From: Lachnospiraceae bacterium YSB2008
GTDB taxonomy: Bacteria > Bacillota > Clostridia > Lachnospirales > Lachnospiraceae
Assembly (NCBI GenBank): GCA_000687655.1
Contig: JHWR01000015.1
Coordinates: forward strand, 1 to 64,000
Length of the DNA: 64,000 nt
Reading direction: 5' to 3'
Shown: one piece after another, positions 8,388 through 15,799 of the stretch
Numbering within the stretch: the first letter of the stretch is position 1
Layout of the letters: every line of letters begins with the position of its first letter
The notes under the pieces: generated by a model
The model's input: only the letters and a program-made list of their open reading frames with translations
Databases searched by the model: none
What the model was told of the DNA's origin: nothing
Position numbers and translations under genes: made by a program

Positions 8388-9860
8388 ATGATCAGCGATA
8401 TGGGTTATAAAGACCAGAGTGATGAAGAAAGACTGAAGAAAATTCAGGAAGAGACAAGACGAAAGAAGGAAGAACTCGAGAGACTTCAGCTTGAGGAACT
8501 CCACCAGATAAGAGAGATGGAGAGAAAGAAGAATGAAGTCCGCAGCAAGAGCATAAAGAAGGTTCCTGATGTAGATGGCGATCTGTATGATGATTATGAT
8601 GACAGAGGACATCGCGGCTATGATGGACGTGGAGAGTATGATTCTCCATACAACAGAAGCGTAGATGATGTCCGCAGAGATTCATCATATGATGAGCGTC
8701 AGAGACACAGAGATTCAGAAAGATCAGGAAGAAGCGAAAGAGAAAGGGCTGAACGTAAGGAAGCAATGAGAGCTGAGCGTGAGGCAGAGCGTAAAGCGGA
8801 AGCCCGCAGAGAACGTGAAGCAGAGCGCAGGGAACGTGAGGAAGCAAGAAGAGCTGACCGTGAGGCTGAGAGAGAAGAGAAGAGGATAAGAAGAAAGGCC
8901 GGAAGAGGCCGCAAGAAACATCCGGTAAGGAACTTCTTTGTAGCGATTCTTGTTATCATACTTATTCTCGGGTTGGTCGGCGGCCTTATGATCCACAGCG
9001 TGGTGAGCAAGTTCGATACTCTTGAAACAGAAGTTTCCAAGAGGCCTGATTCCATGACCGGAAATATAGTGAATATTCTTCTGGTTGGACAGGACGCCAG
9101 AGAAGGTCAGGGCGGACAGCGTTCTGACAGTATGATAGTTTGCTCTATCAATAAGACAAAGCGTACAGTGACTCTTATTTCAATCATGAGAGATACATAT
9201 GTTCAGATACCGGGATACGGCGGAAACCGTATCAATGCTGCGTTTGCATTTGGTGGATATGATCTTCTGGACAAGACTATAGAAGAGAATTTCGGTATCA
9301 CAATAGATGGAAATGCTGAGGTTGATTTCGAAGGCTTCCTTGAGGCTATGACAGCCATTGGTGATCTGGATATAGAACTGACACAGGAAGAGGCTGACTA
9401 TATGAATACAAACCAGGGCCTCGGTTATGCAGATGACGGGGCTTCAGGAGTTGATGAGTGGCATCTTACAGCAGGTATGAATCGACTTAATCCACATCAG
9501 GTTCTTGCATACTCTCGTATGAGATATGTAGGTCACTCCGACTGGGACAGAACAGCAAGACAGAGAAATGTTATATCTGCAGCTATGAGCAAGGTTAAGC
9601 ACGGACATCTTATAGGTGGATATAGGATGGCTAATGCAGCGGCTCCGAGCATAGCTACTGATGTAAAAACAAGCGGCATGATGGGCTGCGCTCTTCCGGT
9701 ACTTCTCAGCAGTGATACAAAGAGTTATATAATTCCTGCTGACGGTGCATACAGTGCACAGACTGTAAATGGAATGGCAGTGCTTGTTCCTGATCTCGAG
9801 AAGAACAAGGAACTTATACAGCAGTACATAAATGGAACGTACGAGGAAGACGCTGAGTAG
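8388..9860 (+). CDS. LytR-CpsA-Psr (LCP) family cell-wall glycopolymer ligase
   Basis: 490 aa. A long charged cytoplasmic region of about 180 residues (Arg/Glu/Lys repeats, predicted coiled coil, with an Asp/Tyr-rich patch near 65-85) precedes one transmembrane helix (about 181-204) and the extracytoplasmic LCP domain from about 225 (NILLVGQDAREGQ, RSDSMIV, ISIMRDTYV, RINAAFAFGG, and the Arg-rich RMRYVGHSDWDRTARQRN). The conserved Arg and Asp residues that bind the pyrophosphate lipid are present. LCP enzymes transfer teichoic-acid-like polymers to peptidoglycan. AAGGAG is only 1 nt from ATG 8388; ATG 8400 is an alternative start 13 nt away. The ER-rich N-terminus is unusually long. Confidence 0.9.
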   Translation: MISDMGYKDQSDEERLKKIQEETRRKKEELERLQLEELHQIREMERKKNEVRSKSIKKVPDVDGDLYDDYDDRGHRGYDGRGEYDSPYNRSVDDVRRDSSYDERQRHRDSERSGRSERERAERKEAMRAEREAERKAEARREREAERREREEARRADREAEREEKRIRRKAGRGRKKHPVRNFFVAILVIILILGLVGGLMIHSVVSKFDTLETEVSKRPDSMTGNIVNILLVGQDAREGQGGQRSDSMIVCSINKTKRTVTLISIMRDTYVQIPGYGGNRINAAFAFGGYDLLDKTIEENFGITIDGNAEVDFEGFLEAMTAIGDLDIELTQEEADYMNTNQGLGYADDGASGVDEWHLTAGMNRLNPHQVLAYSRMRYVGHSDWDRTARQRNVISAAMSKVKHGHLIGGYRMANAAAPSIATDVKTSGMMGCALPVLLSSDTKSYIIPADGAYSAQTVNGMAVLVPDLEKNKELIQQYINGTYEEDAE

Positions 9861-9910
9861 GGGTATGTGATATAATCCCGATATAGGTAATGTGAAATAG
9901 GGGAGTGCGT

Positions 9911-11116
9911 ATGAATTACAGAGAAGATAGAAAAGGCGAAAAACTATCACTTCTTGGTTATGGCTGCATGAGATTTACTAAAAAAGGTAACTCTATAGAC
10001 ATCGATAAGGCTGAGAAAGAGCTGATGCGTGCTATAGAACTCGGAGTGAATTATTTTGATACCGCATATATATATCCGGGCAGTGAGGTTGCTGTCGGGG
10101 AGATATTCGAGCGTAATAACGTGAGAGAGAAAGTGAATATCGCAACCAAGCTTCCTCAGTACATGATAAGAAACAGAGCGGGAATAGATAAGTATTACAA
10201 TGAAGAGCTGGAGAGGCTCAGGACTAACTATATAGATTATTACCTCATGCATATGCTTACAGATACGGTTGCGTGGGAGAATCTTGTAAAGCTTGGCATC
10301 AAAGAATGGATTGCAGAGAAGAAGGCTTCCGGTGAGATAAGAAATATCGGTTTCTCATATCATGGTGATACAGAAATGTTCAAGCAGATTATAGATGCCT
10401 ATGACTGGGATTTCTGCCAGATACAGTATAACTATGTGGATGAGACGACTCAGGCAGGTGTTGAAGGACTTAAGTACGCAGCATCTAAAGGCATTCCTGT
10501 TGTTATAATGGAACCACTTCGTGGAGGTAAGCTTGTAAATCTTCCGGGTGATGCCATGGATAAGCTGGAGAAGAGCGGAAGGGGCTGGAGTTCTGCAGAG
10601 CTCGGACTTCGCTGGCTCTGGAATCAGCCTGAAGTAACGGTTGTTCTTTCAGGTATGAACACCATAGAAATGATAGAAGAGAACTGCCGTATAGCTAGTG
10701 AAGTTAAGGAAAATGAATTCACGGAGGATGATCATAAGCTTGTAGCTGAGATAAAGAAGATACTTCTGGAAAAGACGAAGGTCGGATGTACGGGCTGTCG
10801 ATATTGTATGCCATGTCCTAAGGGAGTTGACATTCCGGCAATATTTGCGTGCTATAACAATATGTTCTCGGATGGAAAGACTGAAGCCAGGTTTGAATTT
10901 GCAAGACTTGTCGGCGTCAGAAAGGAACCTGCATTCGCATCTCAGTGCATAGAATGCGGCGCCTGCGAGAAGCATTGTCCTCAGCATATCGAGATAAGGA
11001 AGAAGCTGAAGGAGGCTGATAAGGCGCTCCGTCCATTTCCTTATAAGATCGGAATCAACATCGCTAGAAAGTTCATGCTCGAGGGCAGAAAAGAACATAA
11101 AAATAAAGCAGATTAA
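9911..11116 (+). CDS. Aldo/keto reductase with C-terminal 4Fe-4S clusters
   Basis: 401 aa from ATG 9911, placed about 7 bp after AGGGGA; a GTG at 9905 is too close. The N-terminal ~280 residues form an aldo/keto reductase barrel (YFDTAYIYPGSE, IATKLP, YLMHM, GFSYHG). The C-terminus adds two ferredoxin-like Cys motifs, CTGCRYCMPCP and CIECGACEKHCP, typical of the clostridial AKR/ferredoxin subgroup. The cytosolic enzyme probably reduces a carbonyl substrate with NAD(P)H or ferredoxin; the substrate is not predictable. It ends 27 bp before the tRNA gene. Confidence 0.9.
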   Translation: MNYREDRKGEKLSLLGYGCMRFTKKGNSIDIDKAEKELMRAIELGVNYFDTAYIYPGSEVAVGEIFERNNVREKVNIATKLPQYMIRNRAGIDKYYNEELERLRTNYIDYYLMHMLTDTVAWENLVKLGIKEWIAEKKASGEIRNIGFSYHGDTEMFKQIIDAYDWDFCQIQYNYVDETTQAGVEGLKYAASKGIPVVIMEPLRGGKLVNLPGDAMDKLEKSGRGWSSAELGLRWLWNQPEVTVVLSGMNTIEMIEENCRIASEVKENEFTEDDHKLVAEIKKILLEKTKVGCTGCRYCMPCPKGVDIPAIFACYNNMFSDGKTEARFEFARLVGVRKEPAFASQCIECGACEKHCPQHIEIRKKLKEADKALRPFPYKIGINIARKFMLEGRKEHKNKAD

Positions 11117-11142
11117 CGCTTGGCGTAATCTGCTTCATAATA

Positions 11143-11215
11143 CGGGATGTAGTTCAGGTGGTAGAACGCTAGACTGGGGGTCTAGAGGTCGCAAGTTCAA
11201 GTCTTGTCATTCCGA
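11143..11215 (+). tRNA. tRNA-Pro (anticodon GGG)
   Basis: A full cloverleaf folds. The acceptor stem is CGGGATG/CATTCCG with one G-U pair and discriminator A at 11215. The D arm is TAGTTCAGGTGGTAGAACG, the anticodon stem is CTAGA/TCTAG around loop CTGGGGG giving anticodon GGG, and the T arm has loop TTCAAGT. CCA is not encoded. The gene is followed at once by an intrinsic terminator, and its last 12 bases are part of the 46-bp direct repeat that bounds the ATPase cassette. Confidence 0.93.
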
Positions 11216-11249
11216 TGGAAGAGGCAGCCAAAAGGCTGCCTCGATTTGT
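11204..11249 (+). repeat. Left 46-bp direct repeat: tRNA-Pro 3' end plus terminator (attL-like)
   Basis: These 46 bp recur without a mismatch at 12683-12728. They comprise the last 12 bases of tRNA-Pro, the bases GATGGAA, and the tRNA terminator hairpin. Duplication of a tRNA 3' end at both borders of an inserted segment is the classic sign of site-specific integration into a tRNA gene. Here the interval between the two copies is only 1,433 bp and holds a single gene. Confidence 0.9.
11221..11247 (+). terminator. Intrinsic terminator of tRNA-Pro
   Basis: GAGGCAGCC (11221-11229), loop AAAA, GGCTGCCTC (11234-11242), then GATTT. Nine perfect pairs with a short T run. Confidence 0.85.
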
Positions 11250-11258
11250 TCCTATTGG

Positions 11259-11340
11259 TTGACTTTTTTGCTTTACAAGTGCTAAAATATGTGCAGATGC
11301 ATATTTTAAGTGGGTTAAAATATGTAAGTATGCATATTTT
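11259..11340 (+). promoter_or_regulatory. Promoter overlapped by twin 24-bp palindromes (operator pair)
   Basis: TTGACT (11259-11264), 18 bp, TAAAAT (11283-11288) form a good promoter. Two palindromes of identical layout, AAAATATG-N8-CATATTTT, lie at 11284-11307 (over the -10) and 11317-11340, 33 bp apart, about three helical turns. They differ only within the central bases. The position predicts repression by a dimeric protein, possibly with two dimers on one face of the DNA. No repressor is encoded nearby, so the ATPase itself or a distant factor must bind. Confidence 0.7.
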
Positions 11341-11353
11341 CGGAGGTTTTGCC

Positions 11354-12676
11354 ATGGGAAGTGAAAATCTGAGACGTGATATCACTGAAGAATTCAAAAA
11401 ATGGAAGGATAATCCAAAACATAAATGTCTGCTGGTCAGAGGGGCCAGACAGGTTGGAAAAACTTTTGCAATAGAGAGATTCTGTGAAAAAGAGTACGAT
11501 TCATTCATTGAGATTAATTTTCTTGAAAGCCCTTCAATGAAAAAGATATTCTCTGGAAATCTTGATGCTAAAACGATAAAGACAAATATATCTTTATACA
11601 TTCCCGGCAGCAGATTCATTTCCGGAAAAACATGTCTTTTTTTAGATGAGATACAGGAATGTCCTGAAGCAATCACTGCCCTGAAGTTTCTTGAAAAAGA
11701 AAAAGACTTCGATGTAATTACGTCAGGTTCAATGCTCGGTATTGACTATAAAAGACCTACCTCTTACCCGGTAGGATCCATTCAGTATCTTGATATGTTT
11801 TCTCTTAACTTTAGGGAGTTTTTATCCGCGGCAGGAATAGCTGATGACATTATCGATGAGCTGAAGGGATATTATGACAGCAGAAGCACTGTTCCATGGG
11901 CAATACATGATAAAATGATGGAGTATCTAAGACTCTATATGATCATAGGGGGGATGCCGGAAGTAGTAAGTCTTTATTTTGAAACTGATTCTTTGGCGGA
12001 GGCTGATAAGAAGGTAAGGGATATCCTGAATGATTATCGATATGATATAGCGCATTACGCATCTGCTGATGTAAAGATAAAGGCCGAGTCATGTTACTTC
12101 TCTTTATCAAGACAGCTGTCAAAAGAGAATCATAAGTTTATGTATTCAAATGTAGAGAAAGGCGGAACGGCCAGAAAATATGGTTCAAGTATAGATTGGC
12201 TGGAGGGGGCATATTTAATTAAAAAAATATATAATTTATCCGGATATGATATCCCGCTGAGCAGCAAAAGAATAGATGATAATTTTCGTGTTTATCCAAC
12301 CGATATCGGACTCTTGATGGGAATGTATGATCGTTCAATCAAGGAACTGATACTGCATCCCGATGGTGAGAAACTAAACTCTATGATAAAGGGTGGGCTT
12401 TACGAGGCTGCAGTAGCAGACATGCTTATCAAAAATGGACATGATGATATTTATTTTAGAAAAGATGAGGCATCTTCTTTTGAGATTGAGTTCTTTATAG
12501 AAAATGAAGGAAGTGCTGTTCCTATCGAGGTAAAATCCGGCAGGAGCAGATCAAAGTCCCTGGATAATATTTTGAAAAGAGATGAAATATCTTATGGATA
12601 TAAGCTCATAGATGGAAATATAGGGACGTCAGAAAAGAAGATAACACTTCCGCTTTATATGGCTATGTTCATATAA
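11354..12676 (+). CDS. AAA+ ATPase with DUF4143 C-terminal domain
   Basis: 440 aa from ATG 11354 (GGAGG at 11342-11346, 7 bp away). The open frame extends left to a TTG at 11204, but that part is the direct repeat and promoter region. Walker A is RGARQVGKT (about residues 29-37) and Walker B is LFLDEIQE (about 93-100), with a sensor-1 motif ITSGSML. The C-terminal part is the DUF4143 module, ending in a PD-(D/E)XK-like patch (FEIEFFIENEGSAVPIEVKSG). These ATPases are widespread and uncharacterised, often on mobile or variable loci. It is the only gene between the 46-bp repeats and is AT-richer than its neighbours, which suggests transfer. Confidence 0.88.
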   Translation: MGSENLRRDITEEFKKWKDNPKHKCLLVRGARQVGKTFAIERFCEKEYDSFIEINFLESPSMKKIFSGNLDAKTIKTNISLYIPGSRFISGKTCLFLDEIQECPEAITALKFLEKEKDFDVITSGSMLGIDYKRPTSYPVGSIQYLDMFSLNFREFLSAAGIADDIIDELKGYYDSRSTVPWAIHDKMMEYLRLYMIIGGMPEVVSLYFETDSLAEADKKVRDILNDYRYDIAHYASADVKIKAESCYFSLSRQLSKENHKFMYSNVEKGGTARKYGSSIDWLEGAYLIKKIYNLSGYDIPLSSKRIDDNFRVYPTDIGLLMGMYDRSIKELILHPDGEKLNSMIKGGLYEAAVADMLIKNGHDDIYFRKDEASSFEIEFFIENEGSAVPIEVKSGRSRSKSLDNILKRDEISYGYKLIDGNIGTSEKKITLPLYMAMFI

Positions 12677-12682
12677 AACTTT

Positions 12683-12728
12683 TTGTCATTCCGATGGAAG
12701 AGGCAGCCAAAAGGCTGCCTCGATTTGT
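12683..12728 (+). repeat. Right 46-bp direct repeat (attR-like) with terminator
   Basis: Exact copy of 11204-11249. It begins 7 bp after the ATPase stop codon and contains the GAGGCAGCC/GGCTGCCTC hairpin (12700-12721), which can serve as the ATPase terminator. The hairpin also faces the end of the convergent galT gene 14 bp further on, so it may act in both directions. Confidence 0.9.
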
Positions 12729-12741
12729 ATTCATATTGTTT

Positions 12742-14298
12742 TTATATTGTATCAATAAATCTCATAAATGCCTCGCGGCCTTCGTCGGTGCATTTGTAAA
12801 CTCCGGCACATTCAAGAACCTTGGCAAAGGTAGAACCGACCTCCTGCCTCAGGATATCATGTATATTTGAACTGTTTATACCGTCTTTCATGACTGACTC
12901 CATTACCCAGTCAGCGTGTGAGGCGGTTTTCTCGTTCTCGGAAAGAGTCTTGCGAAGTGTAGAATAGAAATCTGCACTCTGATTCGAAGGGAGTGTATCG
13001 CAGGATTCGAGAGCGCCTGCGACTATACTTTCAATCTCTGCAAGTTCTGTCTTAAGTCTTGCAGGAAGTATGGCAAGTCCCATAACCTCTATAAGTCCAA
13101 TATTTTCTTTCTTGATATGGTGATATTCCTGATGAGGATGATAAACTCCCATAGGATGTTCATCGGTTGTGATATTGTTACGAAGAACAAGGTCAATCTC
13201 ATACTGCCCATCGCGCATTCTGGCTATCGGAGTTATGGTATTGTGAGGCACGCCGTCAGTCTCACTGAATATAAAGGCAGCTTCATCTGTATAGCCTCGC
13301 CAGAGACCGAGTATTCTGTCGGACAGATCTGCAATTCTCTCCATATCATCACCGCGAAGTCGTATGGTCGACAGCGGCCATTTGATGATTCCGGCAGTGA
13401 TATCCTCATATCCTTTTATAACGAAATTCTTTTCATAAGGAGCTCTTACCATAGGGAATTCATAGCATCCGCCCTGGAAGTGGTCATGCGAAAGTATGGA
13501 ACCTCCTACTATAGGAAGATCGGCATTTGAACCTGCTGTGTAGTGCGGGAACTGTCCTACGAAGGAAAGGAGCTTACGGAAGACTGCCTTATCAATCTTC
13601 ATAGGAATGTGTTCCTTGTTGAAGATTATGCAGTGCTCATTGTAGTAGACATATGGTGAGTACTGAAGGTAGTAATCCTCACCGCAGAGCTGTATCGGTA
13701 TGATACGATGATTCTGTCTTGCCGGATGAGTCATGGTTCCTGCGTAGCCTTCATTCTCTCGACAGAGAAGACATGCCGGATATCCTGACTTCTTAGCCTG
13801 TCCTGCCTTTGCTATATCACGTGGGTCCTTCTCCGGCTTGGAAAGGTTGATGCTTATATCTATTGAGCCGAACTCGGTTTCAGCTGACCATCTTTCATCC
13901 TTTTTGATGCGGTCAGTACGTATATAATTCGTTGCTTTGCTGAAACTGTAATAGAAATCAGTTGCTTCCTTGCACGAGGAAGAAAGGAGAGCGTTCCATT
14001 TTCTCTGAACCACTGATGGTGGGGGAGTTATAAGTCCCATCACCTTAGTATCAAAAAGGTCTTTTTCATTGGTTGTTGCATCGGCAGAAAGAAGTCCGGT
14101 CTTTGCTGCCTCGTCCATGATATCTTCGAGTATGAGATGAAGCTCACGTCCGCTCTGCACATCATAAGAATCCTCAGAGGCTATGTCGCTTATTCCGAAG
14201 AATTCCATAAGTTTGTTTACAGTATATGTTTTATCGGCCTCATCAATGAGACCGTTTGCCAGGCCGTAATTAACCAGCTCATAGATTAGTTTTTCCAT
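12742..14298 (-). CDS. galT: UDP-glucose--hexose-1-phosphate uridylyltransferase, class II
   Basis: 518 aa. The long class II (Firmicute) GalT is recognised by LCRENEGYAG near the metal site, HPARQNHRIIPI, NADLPIVGGSILSHDHFQGG and GVYHPHQEYHHIKKENIGLIEVMGLAILPARL, which includes the HPH nucleotidylation site. The enzyme swaps UMP between UDP-glucose and galactose-1-phosphate in the Leloir pathway. It starts 53 bp after galK on the minus strand, so galK-galT form an operon. A Leloir epimerase galE is not in the window, though a galactose mutarotase-like protein lies at 25661. Confidence 0.95.
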   Translation of the reverse strand: MEKLIYELVNYGLANGLIDEADKTYTVNKLMEFFGISDIASEDSYDVQSGRELHLILEDIMDEAAKTGLLSADATTNEKDLFDTKVMGLITPPPSVVQRKWNALLSSSCKEATDFYYSFSKATNYIRTDRIKKDERWSAETEFGSIDISINLSKPEKDPRDIAKAGQAKKSGYPACLLCRENEGYAGTMTHPARQNHRIIPIQLCGEDYYLQYSPYVYYNEHCIIFNKEHIPMKIDKAVFRKLLSFVGQFPHYTAGSNADLPIVGGSILSHDHFQGGCYEFPMVRAPYEKNFVIKGYEDITAGIIKWPLSTIRLRGDDMERIADLSDRILGLWRGYTDEAAFIFSETDGVPHNTITPIARMRDGQYEIDLVLRNNITTDEHPMGVYHPHQEYHHIKKENIGLIEVMGLAILPARLKTELAEIESIVAGALESCDTLPSNQSADFYSTLRKTLSENEKTASHADWVMESVMKDGINSSNIHDILRQEVGSTFAKVLECAGVYKCTDEGREAFMRFIDTI

Positions 14299-14351
14299 AT
14301 ATAGTTATTCCCCTTTTATTCAGCTGTATTCATTGAAGTATATGTGAATGC

Positions 14352-15629
14352 TTAGAATACACGGATGCCGCCGTATTTACGGATATTCAGAACCTTGCAG
14401 CTGCCTTCTCCGAATACGTTGTCCATGGCTGCTTTGTAGTCAGCTACAGCAGAATTTCTGACAAATGCCTGAATCGTTCCTGCAAAACCGCCGCCGTGAA
14501 CTCTTGCTACACCATTCTCCGAGAGAGCAACATCGCTTACACAGAGTGCAACGGAAACGTTCTGGTTACGTATGTCATGATTCGGATAAACATTCTGAAG
14601 ATATTTGAAGGAGGAATCGCCCGATGCCTTTATAACATCGAGGAAACCTGCCATATCATTCTGCTTAATGGCTTCACATATCTCGCGTACCCTCGAACAT
14701 TCTTCAAAGAAATGTATCGCTCTCAGAACTGACCTGTCACTGGTGGCACTTCTGAGCTCCTTTATGTTGGAGAGGATATCCTGCAGAGTCAGCTCATTCA
14801 GATATTCCTTTCCGAAATATGAGCAGATATCCTTCATCTCAAGAGGAATAGCGGCGTAGTCAGGAGTAAGATCAGCATGTGACCCCTTGGTATCAGTTAT
14901 GCAGAGGCTGTATCCATGAGATGCTAGGTCGAAGAGAAGCCTTTCGACAACAGGATTCTCAGGATCAGCGAAATCTATATGACAGAGACTTCCGACTGAG
15001 CAGGCCATCTGATCCATAAGACCGCATGGTTTACCGAAGTAAACATTTTCAGCGTACTGGCCGATGATGGCTATCTCTATAGGGTCGATGGTCATATCGT
15101 TGTAGAGTCCGGATATTATAGAACCAATGATGGTTTCAAATGCAGCTGAGGATGAAAGACCTGAGCCGCCGAGAACATTACTGGTGATAAATGCATCGAA
15201 GCCGCCTATTTTGTGACCTCTTTCGGACATGCTGTAGAGTACGCCGCGGATAAGGGCTGCGGTCGTTCCTTCTTCATCATCCTTTTTTGAAAGATCGGAA
15301 AGAGATACTTCGATCATATCATAGCCTTCAGAAAGAACTCTGACCGATCCTTCAGCTTTGCCTGCGACAGCAATGGCGTCATCACTTATTGATGCTGCCA
15401 GAACCTCACCGTGCTGGTGATCTGTATGATTACCGCATATCTCGCTTCTTCCCGGAGCACTGTAAAGCTCGACAGGATTGTCGCCGAATATCTCCCTGAA
15501 GGAGTCCAGTGCTTTTATATATCTGTCTTTCTCGTATGAAACTTCATCGTCAGAGAAATAAATATCGGCGAGTCTTTCATCTAAAGTGCCCGCCGATATA
15601 TCATTTTTATATTCATCTATTTTTCTCAT
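14352..15629 (-). CDS. galK: Galactokinase
   Basis: 425 aa from ATG 15629; GAGGAGG (complement of 15635-15641) lies 5 bp upstream, while the frame stays open to 15701 without a ribosome site. The galactokinase signature is GRSEICGNHTDHQHG (near residue 60) with the GHMP ATP loop GGSGLSSSAAFE and the C-terminal RVHGGGFAGTIQAF. The product phosphorylates galactose with ATP, feeding galT. It is transcribed away from the sugar-sensor EAL gene across a 170-bp divergent spacer. Confidence 0.96.
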   Translation of the reverse strand: MRKIDEYKNDISAGTLDERLADIYFSDDEVSYEKDRYIKALDSFREIFGDNPVELYSAPGRSEICGNHTDHQHGEVLAASISDDAIAVAGKAEGSVRVLSEGYDMIEVSLSDLSKKDDEEGTTAALIRGVLYSMSERGHKIGGFDAFITSNVLGGSGLSSSAAFETIIGSIISGLYNDMTIDPIEIAIIGQYAENVYFGKPCGLMDQMACSVGSLCHIDFADPENPVVERLLFDLASHGYSLCITDTKGSHADLTPDYAAIPLEMKDICSYFGKEYLNELTLQDILSNIKELRSATSDRSVLRAIHFFEECSRVREICEAIKQNDMAGFLDVIKASGDSSFKYLQNVYPNHDIRNQNVSVALCVSDVALSENGVARVHGGGFAGTIQAFVRNSAVADYKAAMDNVFGEGSCKVLNIRKYGGIRVF

Positions 15630-15713
15630 GCCGCCCTCCTCAAGTGTCTGATTTATGTAAACCAAATGTAACGGCTCGTAAAGCCGAATTTTACTGTGCA
15701 ATATATATAATTG

Positions 15714-15742
15714 ATAATATGTATATTTTACATAAAAATCAA
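15714..15742 (-). promoter_or_regulatory. Promoter for galK-galT
   Basis: On the minus strand TTGATT (complement of 15737-15742), 17 bp, TATTAT (complement of 15714-15719). The transcript would carry a leader of about 80 nt containing a small CGGCT/AGCCG hairpin. A weaker plus-strand -10, TAAAAT at 15766-15771, probably serves the divergent EAL gene. I see no obvious GalR/LacI operator palindrome in this spacer. Confidence 0.55.
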
Positions 15743-15799
15743 TAGCAATTTAAAGGAAAATCTAGTAAAATCAGCATAGAAGGTTTTACGGAGGTTAAA

